Positions 34,164 to 43,153 of a stretch of DNA of 64,000 bases are shown here, piece by piece. Below the pieces are notes generated by a model that saw nothing but the letters and a program-made list of their open reading frames with translations, did no database searches and was not told where the DNA came from. The DNA is from Sorangium cellulosum So0157-2 (GTDB taxonomy: Bacteria > Myxococcota_A > Polyangia > Polyangiales > Polyangiaceae). Every line of letters begins with the position of its first letter. Position 1 is the first letter of the stretch. The position numbers were made by a program, and so were the translations under genes. The stretch is from positions 1,736,001-1,800,000 of the forward strand of contig NC_021658.1 of the NCBI RefSeq assembly GCF_000418325.1. The letters are read 5' to 3'.

Positions 34164-35129
34164 CTACGTGGTGAGGCCCATGCGGCGCACGGCCTGGTTC
34201 AGGAACGGCACGAACTCGTCCGCGGCCCTCTCGTTGCCCTCGCGCGAGGGGTGGTTGTCGGTGTTCCCCTCCGAGCCGTGCTGCGAGAAGTTGGACTCGC
34301 CGTTGTTCGTGAGCACGTCGTAGTAGTCGAAGACGACGATGTTCTTCTCCGGATAACCGCGGAGCCAGCCTTCGGGCGACTTGACCCAGTTGTTGAACGA
34401 GCGCGCGAGGTCGGCCTGGCGCTGCGCGACCTCGGCCTCCGACGGCTTGCCGAGGATCTTCTTCGCGGTCCACTTCCAAGCGGGCTCCTTCGAGCGCTTG
34501 AGGATGTTGGCCGGGGCGGTCATGTAGACGAACAGCGTGTCCTTGCGCTTCGCGAGCTCGGGCAGGAGCGACGAGAGCGTGGCCTTCGCGTTCCAGACGG
34601 TCAGCTCCGGGCCGGCCGGGTTGCCGGGGGCGGCGCCCTCGCCGACGAAGCGGTTGTTCGGATAACAGGACTTGAAGACGACGATCCGGTTGACCACGCC
34701 GTCCGGGTGCGTCTGGTCGTTGAGCGCGACCCGGAGCACGCTGTCCATCCTGTCGCGGAACTTGGGCGCCCAGTGGAAGAGATCGGTGTCCTCGCCGATC
34801 GCGCTGCCGTAGGAGGCCTCGTGGACGCGGTAGCCCTGCTCGATGAGCCGCTTCTTGAGGCCGCCGCCGTTCGGGTGCGTCTCGTAGACGCACGACGCCT
34901 TCTCCTTCTCGGGGCCCGGGTCCGCGAGCAGCTGGCCGCCGACGGAGTGGTGGATGAACAGCAGATCCAGCGGGGCGCCGGGCGGGGCGCTCGAGAAGCC
35001 CGACAGGTCGAGCGAGCCGGCCTTCGCGATGGGGCCGGTGGCGGCGGGGGCCTTGCCCTCGATGGGGATGAACAGGGCGCCTAGCGCGACGAGGAATGCG
35101 CCGGCAGACACGAGGTGCTTCTTGCTCAT
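34164..35129 (-). CDS. Exported SGNH/GDSL-family hydrolase
   Basis: 321 residues with an uncleaved or cleaved N-terminal signal (about 7-22). Block I is LLFIHHSVGGQLL, with Ser in the place of the SGNH nucleophile. Later there is VVFKSCYPNN (block III-like Asn) and a C-terminal DNHPSREGNERAADEF carrying the Asp-x-His pair. Such enzymes add or remove acetyl groups on polysaccharides, so here it may trim or decorate the exported polymer. The block I sequence deviates from GDSL, so the nucleophile assignment is tentative. ATG 35129 with GGAG 6 nt upstream. It lies between the polymerase and heparinase genes on the same strand (122- and 74-bp gaps). Confidence 0.78.
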   Translation of the reverse strand: MSKKHLVSAGAFLVALGALFIPIEGKAPAATGPIAKAGSLDLSGFSSAPPGAPLDLLFIHHSVGGQLLADPGPEKEKASCVYETHPNGGGLKKRLIEQGYRVHEASYGSAIGEDTDLFHWAPKFRDRMDSVLRVALNDQTHPDGVVNRIVVFKSCYPNNRFVGEGAAPGNPAGPELTVWNAKATLSSLLPELAKRKDTLFVYMTAPANILKRSKEPAWKWTAKKILGKPSEAEVAQRQADLARSFNNWVKSPEGWLRGYPEKNIVVFDYYDVLTNNGESNFSQHGSEGNTDNHPSREGNERAADEFVPFLNQAVRRMGLTT

Positions 35130-35203
35130 GGCATCTCCGTGGAGGACGTGGGCAGGGAAGCTAAATTATCGCAGCGCGGCGCGCCGAGGACAAGCCGACC
35201 GGC

Positions 35204-37720
35204 TCAGAGCGCGAGGACGCCGCCCTCGTCGGCTGTGGCGGCGTTGGCGGCCTTGTCACGCGAGCCAGGACGGATCGTGATCTCGTCCCCGCCGCTCGCC
35301 GGCTTCCTGATCACGTCGTACGAGGCGCCGGGGGTGAGCCCGGTGACGAGGTGTCTCGTGATGCCGGGCAGCGAGGTGAACTGCACCTGGGACACGGGGC
35401 CCAGCGCGACCGGGAACAGGACCAGGGTGCCCTTCACCGCCGCGCCCGCGTACGGCGTGCCCTGCTTCGTGCGCACGAGCGTCGCCGGCTGCGCCGCGGC
35501 GCCCGCGGCGGCCCCCTCGATCACGTGGAGGAAGCGCGCGTCCTTCGGCATCGGCGCCGGCGGCTCGGTCCTGAGGGTCGCGAGCATCGGCTCGAACTCG
35601 GCCGGCTTGGTGTCCCAGGTGCCGGTCGGCTTGTACGGCTCGGCCACGAGGACGGCGCTCTCCGGCAGCAGCGCGGTCACGAAGAGCTTCTGCCCCTTGG
35701 GCGTCGTGACGGTCGCGAGCTTCCCCGCGATCTGCGCGGCGCTCGGCGTCTGCAGGAAGAACCGCTTGAACCGCCCCTCCTTGCCCGTCGCGGCGCGATC
35801 GTAGAGGACGAGGTGGTCCGGCTTGAGCCACACGAGCGAGCGGCTGACGTGCGTGACGTCGTGGATGTCCTCGTAGTCGGAGTTGTAGAGCGCGGTCGCG
35901 TCGCCGAGGACGTAGACGTAGTCCTGCGCGAAGCTCTTCGCGAGCACCCGGGGATCGTGCGTGTGCACGAGCGGCCACTGGGACCCGCGCTGCCACAGGC
36001 CGCCGCGGTTCGGGTCGTCGTGGCGGCGGTTCCTGTCGTTCTCGACGGCGAGCGTGTTGTGCTGCTCGGAGTTGCCGAAGAAGGCGCCGTAGCCGATGCG
36101 CTCCTTCGTGAGCCACTCGCCGCCGCGGTAGAAGCCGAAGCTCAGGCCGTCGCCGTGCTGGTGGTCGATGTGCTCCCAGCCGAGCTGGAACTGGAACCAC
36201 GCCGCCTCGGGGCCCCAGCTCGTCCTCGCGAACACCTGGCCCATGCCGGGGCCGTAGTGCGTGAGCGGGACGGAGGGGCGCGGATCGGTCGGGGTGACCG
36301 CCGGGTCGATCAGCAGGAAGTACAGGATCGAGTGGCGCTTGTGGACCTGGCCGAGCTGCGAGCGGGCGCGCCGCGCGAGGCCGGCGGCGCCGCCCGGGCC
36401 CGCGTGGATGGCCATCCAGCGCAGCGCGTTGAGGCGCTCGGCGTTGCCGCCGTTCTGGGCGTGGAGGCCGAGCGCCGCGAACGGATCGATGTGATCGGTG
36501 TACTCGTAGCGCTGGCCGTCGCCCGTCCACGCGGCCTCGTGGGTCGGCCCGATCCGCCCCGCCGGCGTGGCGGGGCTCAGGCTGTGGAGGTGGGCCGGGA
36601 TGAACTCGTGCCAGAAGGGGTTGCCGTCGAGGTGCACCTGCGGGCCCCACTTCGCCGGGTCGGCCTCGCCGGCCGTCTGGATGGCGAGCAGCGTCTGGGT
36701 CACGTAGGCGAGCGTCGCGGGGCCGTACTGGAAGCCCTCCGGCGGCGTGCCGCCCCGCGCGTCGTTCCGGAGGACGCCGTCGGTCATGTAGAGCCACGCC
36801 CCGGTGACGTTGGCGAAGTAGTCCCTGAGCCGCGGGTAGGTGCCCTTGTGGCTCGAGGCCGGCGGATCGTCGGCCTCGTCGAACGCGAGCGACAGGAGCG
36901 CGAGGTTGCGCATGTGCGACGTGAAGTAGTTGTTCACGGCGTACCTGCGCTTCCGCGGCTCCTTCAGCAGGGCCGGGTCGTTCAGCTTGCCCGCCGGCTC
37001 GGGGTGGTCGTGGCTCGTCGTCGACGACTTCAGCTGCTCCTCCGCCCAGCGCAGGAAGACGGGCCGTATCGCCGCCTTGTCCTGGGGCGAGAGGTACCCG
37101 TAGATCCAGTCGACCGTGAGGCCGAACGACTCGCCGGCCCAGCGGGCGCGGTCGCCGGTCGAGAACTTGGGGTGGTTGAAGGGATCCTTCGCGTCCCCCT
37201 TGTTCACGCGGTCGACGATGTGGAGGAGGATCTTCCGCGCGCGGGCGGCGTGGTCGTTGCGGGCCGCCTCGTCGCTCGAGACGAGCGACATGAAGGCGAA
37301 GAGCTCGGCGTGCGCCTCGCAGTAGACGCGGCTGAACTCGCAGTCGCCCTCGGAGGGGATGCTGCCCTTGTCCATCGCGGCCGCGGCCTCGGCGGCGACG
37401 GCGGCGAGCTCCTTGAACATCGGGTTCGCCGGCGTGGCGCGCGCCCGGAGCTTCGGCAGGTCGGCCGCGCGCACCCAGAGCCGCGGGTGCCCCGTCACCG
37501 GCGAGGCGGGCGGCGCCGGCGGCGCCTCGAAGCGCTGCGCCGCGACGCCCGGCGTTGCCGCCTGAACGGCCGCGGCGGCGGCTTGCGTCTGCGGGTCCGC
37601 GCCGCTGTGGACCGCCGGGGGCCCCGGGGTCATCCGCCGGTCGCAGCCGGCGGAGAGGCCCGCGAGGCCGAGCGCCAGGGTAATCGGCGCGAGCGGCGCG
37701 AACGACGGCCGACGCGTCAT
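35204..37720 (-). CDS. Heparinase II/III-like polysaccharide lyase lipoprotein
   Basis: 838 residues with lipobox LSAGC (about residue 25). A Pro/Ala-rich linker precedes an alpha/alpha-toroid (about 75-430: WAGESFGLTVDWIYGYLS, YAVNNYFTSHMRNLALLS, TPPEGFQYGPATLAYV). The heparinase II/III C-terminal beta-domain begins near 480 (FQLGWEHIDHQHGDGLSFGF, with the EHIDHQHGD histidines; NTLAVENDRNRR). It likely cleaves an acidic polysaccharide by beta-elimination. In an exopolysaccharide locus this usually means trimming or recycling of the locus polymer, consistent with a uronic acid made by the dehydrogenase. ATG 37720 overlaps the epimerase stop by 4 nt. The catalytic residues are not assigned with certainty. 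Confidence 0.82.
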   Translation of the reverse strand: MTRRPSFAPLAPITLALGLAGLSAGCDRRMTPGPPAVHSGADPQTQAAAAAVQAATPGVAAQRFEAPPAPPASPVTGHPRLWVRAADLPKLRARATPANPMFKELAAVAAEAAAAMDKGSIPSEGDCEFSRVYCEAHAELFAFMSLVSSDEAARNDHAARARKILLHIVDRVNKGDAKDPFNHPKFSTGDRARWAGESFGLTVDWIYGYLSPQDKAAIRPVFLRWAEEQLKSSTTSHDHPEPAGKLNDPALLKEPRKRRYAVNNYFTSHMRNLALLSLAFDEADDPPASSHKGTYPRLRDYFANVTGAWLYMTDGVLRNDARGGTPPEGFQYGPATLAYVTQTLLAIQTAGEADPAKWGPQVHLDGNPFWHEFIPAHLHSLSPATPAGRIGPTHEAAWTGDGQRYEYTDHIDPFAALGLHAQNGGNAERLNALRWMAIHAGPGGAAGLARRARSQLGQVHKRHSILYFLLIDPAVTPTDPRPSVPLTHYGPGMGQVFARTSWGPEAAWFQFQLGWEHIDHQHGDGLSFGFYRGGEWLTKERIGYGAFFGNSEQHNTLAVENDRNRRHDDPNRGGLWQRGSQWPLVHTHDPRVLAKSFAQDYVYVLGDATALYNSDYEDIHDVTHVSRSLVWLKPDHLVLYDRAATGKEGRFKRFFLQTPSAAQIAGKLATVTTPKGQKLFVTALLPESAVLVAEPYKPTGTWDTKPAEFEPMLATLRTEPPAPMPKDARFLHVIEGAAAGAAAQPATLVRTKQGTPYAGAAVKGTLVLFPVALGPVSQVQFTSLPGITRHLVTGLTPGASYDVIRKPASGGDEITIRPGSRDKAANAATADEGGVLAL

Positions 37721-38727
37721 GTCGCGCGTTCCCGGAGGTAGGCGAACGTCCGCTGCAGGCCCTCCTCCGTGGAGACGAGCTGCTTCCAGCCGAGCGCCTT
37801 CAGCTTCGTGTTGTCGAACCGGTTCCCCTTCCACGAGGTCGCCGACTTGTAGGGCGTGAAGATCGCCGGCAGCTGCCCCTTCGAGTAGGCGTGGTAGCGC
37901 TCGACGAGCTTCGATATCCCGGTGAGGGCGAAATACGGCACCGTGAGCGAGCGGATCGGCTTCACCTCGCGCTTGTAGCGGGCGAGGTAGACGTCGGCCG
38001 TGGGCAGCTCGTCGTCGTGGACGTTGTAGACCTGCCCCTTCGCGACCTCGCTCCGGCCGGCGACGGCGATCGCCTCGGCGCAGTTGTCGACGTACGTGAG
38101 CGGCAGGATGTTGCTGCCGCCGAGGTGCAGGAACACGCCGAACAGGCTCATCCCGACGCGGCTGGAGAAGGCGTTGCCGCCCGGGCCGTAGATGACGCCG
38201 GGGCGGAGCACCGTGAGCGGGAAGCCGTAGCGCGCCTGGTACTCCCAGAAGAGCTTCTCCTGCCGGAGCTTCGCCTGCGAGTAGAGATCCCGCTGCGCGG
38301 GCTTCGCCTCGAGGGGCGTGTTCTCGTCGACGATGTACCCCCGCGGGAGGTCGGCCACGCCGTAGACGCCGAAGGAGCTGATGAGGACGACGCGCGGCGA
38401 CCTCCCGGTGTGGACCAGCGCCTCGAGCAGGTTCTTCGAGGCGACCACGGTGTTCAGGAACATGTCGGCGGGCGCGCCGCCCATGGCCGCGGCGACGTGG
38501 TAGACGACGTCGACGCCCTCGACCGCGCGCTCGGCGGCCTCCTTCGTGGCGAGGGAGCCCACGACGACCTCGAGGGGGACGCCGCGGCGCCGCTCGATCT
38601 CCTCGAGCCGCGCGCGGTTGCTCGCGGGGCGGACGAGGCAGCGGAGGTCGGTCTCGCCGTGGGCGAGCAGCCGGTCGACGAGGGCCGACCCAAGGAAGCC
38701 GTTCGAGCCGGTGACAAGGACTTTCAT
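37717..38727 (-). CDS. NAD-dependent epimerase/dehydratase (SDR)
   Basis: 336 residues, extended SDR type. VLVTGSNGFLGSALV is the GxxGxxG nucleotide-binding motif. VVLISSFGVYG supplies the catalytic Ser, and DLYSQAKLRQEK gives Tyr-x-x-x-Lys. VLRPGVIYGPGGN and the later LTYVDNCAEAI are typical of nucleotide-sugar epimerases and 3-beta-HSD-like reductases; the exact sugar is not deducible. It overlaps its neighbours by 4 nt on both sides (Gfo/Idh upstream, lyase downstream), so it is one operon. Cytoplasmic. Confidence 0.88.
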   Translation of the reverse strand: MKVLVTGSNGFLGSALVDRLLAHGETDLRCLVRPASNRARLEEIERRRGVPLEVVVGSLATKEAAERAVEGVDVVYHVAAAMGGAPADMFLNTVVASKNLLEALVHTGRSPRVVLISSFGVYGVADLPRGYIVDENTPLEAKPAQRDLYSQAKLRQEKLFWEYQARYGFPLTVLRPGVIYGPGGNAFSSRVGMSLFGVFLHLGGSNILPLTYVDNCAEAIAVAGRSEVAKGQVYNVHDDELPTADVYLARYKREVKPIRSLTVPYFALTGISKLVERYHAYSKGQLPAIFTPYKSATSWKGNRFDNTKLKALGWKQLVSTEEGLQRTFAYLRERAT

Positions 38728-39812
38728 GTGCGCGCCTTCTCCTGCGGGACCTGCCGGAAGATCTCATCCATCATCCACGCGACCCGGATCATGTCCCGGT
38801 ACGAGATGGGCAGCTCGGCGCCCCGCGTGATGCTGTCGTAGAAGAGCCCGAACAGGCGGTTCATCCCCGAGAAGAAGTGGAAGTCGCTGCGGGCGAACCT
38901 CGCCACGTTCTTGCCCCCTTCGCGCAGGTACGAGAGGGCCTGATCGAAGGCGGGGACGACGCGCCCGATGGCGCTCGGGAGCTTCGGCGACGCGTCGAGC
39001 GTGACCGTGCGGCTTGTGTAGTCGACGTGGAGCGTGTTCTTCGTGCCGTAGACGCGGAGGAAGTGCCCGGGCGGCCGCGCGTGCGACGAGAACGTCCCGT
39101 AGGCGCTGACGCGCGCGCCCTGCACCGTGACGCGGAGCTCGTCGAGCATGTCGTCGCGGGAGTCGCCAAACCGCTTCTCCCGGAGCGCGTAGGCCGTGGC
39201 GGTCACCTTCGGCTGCTCGTCGTCGACGAACTCGACGATCTTGTTCAGCAGGTGATCGATGTTGTTGTGAAACAGCTTGCCCGGGAGGCGATGGACCCAG
39301 TGCGAGCCGTCGCCGAGGAGCGCCGCGCCGAAGGGGCCGGAGAGGTTGTAGCCGAAGCAGCTCTCCACGTGGACGGGGTCGCCGAGCACGCCGTCGCCGA
39401 TGAGCCGCCGCATCTCGATGGCCGGCGGATCGAAGTTGTACTCCCAGCCGACGGTCATCTTCTTCCCGGCGGCGGTGCAGAGCTCGATGAGGCGCCGCAC
39501 GTCCGAGAGGTTCAGCGCAATCGGCTTCTCCACGTAGACGTGGGCGCCGGCCTCGATGGCCCGCCGCGCGAGGAACAGGTGCGACTGCGGAGGGGTGGTG
39601 ATGTGGACGACGTCGGGCTTCTCGACGTCGAGCATCCGGTCGAACGAGTCGTAGTGGCTCGGGATGCCGTAGCGCACCGCGATCTGCTCGGCCATCAGGA
39701 GCTCCAGGTCGCATACGGCGACGACCCGAGCCCGCTCCGGCATCTTCTGGATCTCTTCTATGTGGCCGTCGGCGATCTTGCCGCAGCCGACGATCGCGAT
39801 TTTGAGGGTCAT
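38724..39812 (-). CDS. Gfo/Idh/MocA-family oxidoreductase
   Basis: 362 residues. The Rossmann motif IAIVGCGKIADGHIEEI is followed by VVAVCDLELLMAEQIA, HITTPPQSHLFLA and the conserved AGAHVYVEKPIALNLSD (EKP motif with the catalytic Lys). A C-terminal alpha/beta domain follows. It is probably an NAD(P)-dependent sugar oxidoreductase, for example oxidising a UDP-HexNAcA at C3 before transamination, but no aminotransferase is adjacent. ATG 39812; it is the first gene of the three-gene overlapping operon with the epimerase and the lyase. The 225-bp region upstream contains two hairpins. Confidence 0.88.
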   Translation of the reverse strand: MTLKIAIVGCGKIADGHIEEIQKMPERARVVAVCDLELLMAEQIAVRYGIPSHYDSFDRMLDVEKPDVVHITTPPQSHLFLARRAIEAGAHVYVEKPIALNLSDVRRLIELCTAAGKKMTVGWEYNFDPPAIEMRRLIGDGVLGDPVHVESCFGYNLSGPFGAALLGDGSHWVHRLPGKLFHNNIDHLLNKIVEFVDDEQPKVTATAYALREKRFGDSRDDMLDELRVTVQGARVSAYGTFSSHARPPGHFLRVYGTKNTLHVDYTSRTVTLDASPKLPSAIGRVVPAFDQALSYLREGGKNVARFARSDFHFFSGMNRLFGLFYDSITRGAELPISYRDMIRVAWMMDEIFRQVPQEKART

Positions 39813-39843
39813 GGGGCGGCGGAGCGTACCGCAACGGGGCAGG

Positions 39844-39901
39844 CGAGAGCTAGGCTCTCGGGGTTGTCCGTCGCCACCCCGCGCGCGGGGTGGCGACGGA
39901 C
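39844..39901. promoter_or_regulatory. Small hairpin plus 36-bp perfect palindrome between divergent genes
   Basis: CGAGAGC-TAG-GCTCTCG (39844-39860) is a 7-bp stem. Immediately after, 39866-39901 is a perfect 36-bp palindrome centred on GCGCGC with arms beginning GTCCGTCGCC. It lies between the divergent Gfo/Idh operon (start 39812) and the GT4 gene (start 40038), where a terminator is not expected. It may be an operator, a transcript hairpin in the Gfo/Idh leader, or a dispersed palindromic repeat. Confidence 0.6.
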
Positions 39902-40037
39902 GAGGCGGCGGCGTCGAGGTCGTGCGTCCGCGTCGAGCGCGGCGCGCCGCGCGCCTCGGCGTGGACGAGCCTCGTGACGGTCGCGGCGGCCTCGGGTAGG
40001 CTCCGCGGCGCATCATCATAAAGAAGGGTGGTGATTC

Positions 40038-41279
40038 GTGCGCGTGCTTCATGTTCTTCATACGTCGCTGCCGGTGATTGCGGGGTACACGATCCGCAGC
40101 GACTACATCGTCAAGCATCAGGCCGAGCACGGGATGCGTCCGGCGGTGGTGACGTCGGCGCAGCAGGGGTCCGGGGACGCGCTGAAGGAGGAGATCGGCG
40201 GCATCTCGTACTGGCGGACGCGCGAGCCTTCCGGCAGGAAGCTGCCGCTCGTCCGGGAGCTCTCGCTCGTGCGGGCGCTCGAGGCGCGCGTCGAGGACGC
40301 GATTCGGGAGTTCCAGCCCGACGTCGTGCACGCGCACTCGCCGATGCTGGTCGGGCTGCCGGCGCTCGCGGCGGCGCGCCGCTTCGGGCTGCCGCTCGTC
40401 TACGAGGTGCGCGACCTCTGGGAGAACGCCTCCGTCGACCGGGGCAAGTTCGCCGAGGACTCGGTGCCCTACAAGATCGCGGCCGGCCTCGAGACGGTGG
40501 TCTACAAGTACGCCGACGCGACGGTGACGATCTGCGAGAGCCTGAAGAACGCCGTCGCGCCGCGGGTGCGCAGCACGGACGCGCTCCACGTGGTGGGCAA
40601 CGGCGTCGACGCGGACAAGTTCGCGCCGCGGGAGGCCCCGCCCGGCGCCTGGGAGCGCTTCGGGCTCGCCGGGAAGAGGCTCATCGGGTATGTCGGCACG
40701 TTCCAGCCGTACGAGGGGCTCCAGACGCTCATCGCGGCCATCGGCGACATCGCGCGGGAGATCCCGGACGCGCACGTCGTGATCACGGGGGCCGGCGGCC
40801 AGGAGATGGAGCTCAAGGCGTTCGCCCGCGAGAGAGGCGTGGAGTCCAAGGTGACGTTCACGGGGCGGGTGCCGCACGACGAGGTGTTCAACATCTACGC
40901 GATGGCGAGCCTGCTCGTGTATCCGCGCATCCGGACCCGGACGACCGCGCTCACGACGCCGCTGAAGCCGCTCGAGGCGATGTCCATGGCCCGGCCGGTG
41001 ATGGTCAGCGACGTGCCGGCGATGGGGGAGCTCGTGCGCTACGGCGAGACCGGGTTCGTCTTCAAGGCGGGCGACAGCGCCGACCTCACGCGGCGCTGCG
41101 TCGAGGCGCTCAGGGATCCGGAGCGCCTCGATCGGGTCGGCAAGAACGCGCGGGAGTGGATCCTCAAGGAGCGGCAGTGGCCCACGCTGCTCTCGCGGTA
41201 CCCGGCCATCTACGAGCAGGCGATCGCCGCGCGGCGCGGGCGGGGCAAGTCGCCCGCCGGCGAGGCGCGCGCGGCGTGA
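40038..41279 (+). CDS. Family 4 glycosyltransferase
   Basis: 413 residues, GT-B fold. The N-terminal MRVLHVLHTSLPVIAGYTIR resembles exosortase- and EPS-associated GT4 proteins. VVHAHSPMLVGLPAL and VYEVRDLWE belong to the acceptor domain. The C-terminal donor-binding domain has VVGNGVDADKF, IGYVGTFQPYEGLQTLI and PLKPLEAMSMARPVM (the E-x7-E-like element in GT4 enzymes). It should add a sugar to the lipid-linked repeat unit. The GTG start follows AAGGGTGG. It is divergent from the Gfo/Idh operon. An Arg/Gly-rich tail ends the protein. The 270-bp gap after it is an extreme GC tract with repeated GCGCGGCGCGC and probable hairpins. Confidence 0.9.
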   Translation: MRVLHVLHTSLPVIAGYTIRSDYIVKHQAEHGMRPAVVTSAQQGSGDALKEEIGGISYWRTREPSGRKLPLVRELSLVRALEARVEDAIREFQPDVVHAHSPMLVGLPALAAARRFGLPLVYEVRDLWENASVDRGKFAEDSVPYKIAAGLETVVYKYADATVTICESLKNAVAPRVRSTDALHVVGNGVDADKFAPREAPPGAWERFGLAGKRLIGYVGTFQPYEGLQTLIAAIGDIAREIPDAHVVITGAGGQEMELKAFARERGVESKVTFTGRVPHDEVFNIYAMASLLVYPRIRTRTTALTTPLKPLEAMSMARPVMVSDVPAMGELVRYGETGFVFKAGDSADLTRRCVEALRDPERLDRVGKNAREWILKERQWPTLLSRYPAIYEQAIAARRGRGKSPAGEARAA

Positions 41280-41550
41280 GCCGCCGCGCGCGGTGCGCCG
41301 CGCGCGCGGCGCGCCGAAAGCCCTCCAGGCCTCCCGCGCGGCGCGCGGCGCGCCGCGCCTTTCCAGGAAAACCACGCCGTCCGCGCGCGCCGGAGCGGCT
41401 CCGTCCGCGCTCCCGGCGCTCTCCCCACGGCCGACCGCCAGCATCGCCGCCGCGCGCGCGGCGCGATCCCGGGGCTCGCCCAGCGCGATCCGGAGTATGA
41501 TTACGCGGCCCCATCCCGCCCCTTCGGGAACCGGCAGGAGGTCCCCCAAC

Positions 41551-41928
41551 GTGTTCGAGATCAAAGTCGACCGGATCCACTCCATCGTGGATTTCGTCCT
41601 CGAGGGGCGCGTCCGCCTCGAAGAGATGGAGAACTTCGTCAGCGAGCTGAGGAAGGCGTGCGAGGGCCTCCAGGGGCGGGAGATCAAGATCAAGGCCGAT
41701 GTGCGGGGCTTCCGGCCGATGTCCCCCGAGGTGGCGGAGAAGATCCGCGCGGTCCAGGAGTTCGGGCTGGAGCTCGGGGTGATGCGCGTGGCCGAGATCA
41801 TCGAGAGCGACATCGTCGCGCTCCAGCTCAACCGCGTCGCGCGCGAGAGCGGCACGGACAAGGTCCTCCGGCGCTTCTGGGACGAGGACGCCGCGCACGA
41901 GTGGCTGCTCCACGGCGATCCTGAATAG
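41551..41928 (+). CDS. Small STAS/SpoIIAA-like protein
   Basis: 125 residues starting with GTG 41551; AGGAGG lies 9 nt upstream. Alternating strands and helices (FEIKVDRIHSIVDFVLEGRV, EIKIKADVRGFRPMSPEVAE, GVMRVAEIIESDIVALQLNR) match the STAS/SpoIIAA-like fold, but the conserved phosphorylatable Ser of RsbV proteins is not obvious. A role alongside the partner-switching genes of the locus is possible but unproven. It is convergent with the P1 peptidase gene, with 22 bp between stops. Confidence 0.65.
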   Translation: MFEIKVDRIHSIVDFVLEGRVRLEEMENFVSELRKACEGLQGREIKIKADVRGFRPMSPEVAEKIRAVQEFGLELGVMRVAEIIESDIVALQLNRVARESGTDKVLRRFWDEDAAHEWLLHGDPE

Positions 41929-41950
41929 CGCGGCGCAGGGAGCTTCCGCG

Positions 41951-43153
41951 CTAGCGCAGGGGGGGAGGGTCGCAGGGGTGCGGCGGCCGGTAGCGCGCGA
42001 GGACCTCGGCCACGGCGTCGAGCGGCAACGCGGGCGCGTGGTGACCGCTGTGGCCGGTCATGGCCACGCCCGCGCACATGGCGTTGAGGATCGCCTCCTC
42101 CACCACGTCGACGGTGGCCTCGTAGAGGCCGTCGAGCTCGGTGTCGAGGACCAGCTCGGCCATGTGCCGCCCGGGCGCGAGGGGGTGCACGCTGAGCGAG
42201 CGGCTCGACCGCGGGGCGCTCCATTGCTCGGTGGCGACGCGAGGCACCCGGTTCGCGGTGCTCCACGCGAGGACGATCTCCCCCGAGTTGTTGGCCGCGT
42301 ACCCGCCCGTCCGGCCGATCGCGAGCGCGGCGCGACGCGCGAGGCGCGCGAGCTGGCGGTGGATGAGCGGGGCGTCCGTGGCGACGAGCACGATGATGGA
42401 GCCGGCAGGGCCCCGCCGCGGGACGTGCGTGAAGCGATCGCTGATGAGCCGGCCCACCGGGACGCCATCGACCCGGAGCAGCTCGCGATCGCCGAAGTTC
42501 GAGAGCACGAGCGCGCCGACCATGGAGTCGACCCCGCCGACCGGGACCGAGCGGCTGGAGGTGCCGATCCCGCCCGCGAAATGGAACGTCTGCATGCCCG
42601 TGCCGGCGCCGACGCACCCCTCGGCCACCGGACCACCGCGGACGTTGTCGAGCGCCTCGTCGACGTCGGCCTGCTTCACGTGCCGCCCCACGGCGTCGTT
42701 GAGGTAGCTGTCGTCGCACTCGGCGACGACCGGGATCACGACGTCGTACTCCTTGCCCATCTTCGGATGGAGGCCCGAGAGCCACGCGACGGTCGCGTCG
42801 AGGACGCGGCCGACGCAGAGCGTGCTGCAGAGCAGGATCGGCGTCTCGCAGAGGCCCCACTCGTTGATCTGCGCGAGGCCGGTCACCTCGCCGGCGCCGT
42901 TCAGCACGTAGCTGGCGGTGAAGACCCGATCCAGGAAGATGTCGCCGTCGGCGGGCATGACCGCGGTGACGCCCGTGCGCACCGGGCCGATGCCGGGGAG
43001 GAGCTCGCCGTCGCCCTCGACCTTGGTCACGTGGTGGACCCGAACGCCGGCCACGTCCGTGATCGCGTTCTCGGGACCGGTGGGAAAGCGGCCGATCGCG
43101 ACGCCGAGATCGCGCAGCCGAGGGCGCCTGATCGAGATCGAGGGCGCGCTCAT
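41951..43153 (-). CDS. P1-family (DmpA-like) aminopeptidase
   Basis: 400 residues. N-terminal IRRPRLRDLGVAIGRFPTG and ITDVAGVRVHHVTKVEG, then INEWGLCETPILL, are typical of the DmpA/BapA/P1 family. The autoproteolytic site is at Gly251-Ser252, in GSIIVLVATDAPLIH; cleavage would expose Ser252 as an N-terminal nucleophile. Family members release N-terminal L-amino acids, D-amino acids from esters, or beta-peptides. The start ATG (43153) overlaps the stop of the double ATP-grasp gene by 4 nt, so ligase and peptidase are made together. No signal peptide is seen. Confidence 0.92.
   Translation of the reverse strand: MSAPSISIRRPRLRDLGVAIGRFPTGPENAITDVAGVRVHHVTKVEGDGELLPGIGPVRTGVTAVMPADGDIFLDRVFTASYVLNGAGEVTGLAQINEWGLCETPILLCSTLCVGRVLDATVAWLSGLHPKMGKEYDVVIPVVAECDDSYLNDAVGRHVKQADVDEALDNVRGGPVAEGCVGAGTGMQTFHFAGGIGTSSRSVPVGGVDSMVGALVLSNFGDRELLRVDGVPVGRLISDRFTHVPRRGPAGSIIVLVATDAPLIHRQLARLARRAALAIGRTGGYAANNSGEIVLAWSTANRVPRVATEQWSAPRSSRSLSVHPLAPGRHMAELVLDTELDGLYEATVDVVEEAILNAMCAGVAMTGHSGHHAPALPLDAVAEVLARYRPPHPCDPPPLR

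Noticed and set aside
38724..42860. Very long minus-strand frame extending the Gfo/Idh gene by about 1000 codons
   Set aside because: The upstream part lies antisense to the GT4 and STAS-like genes and shows Arg/Pro-rich composition; the domain begins at the ATG at 39812.
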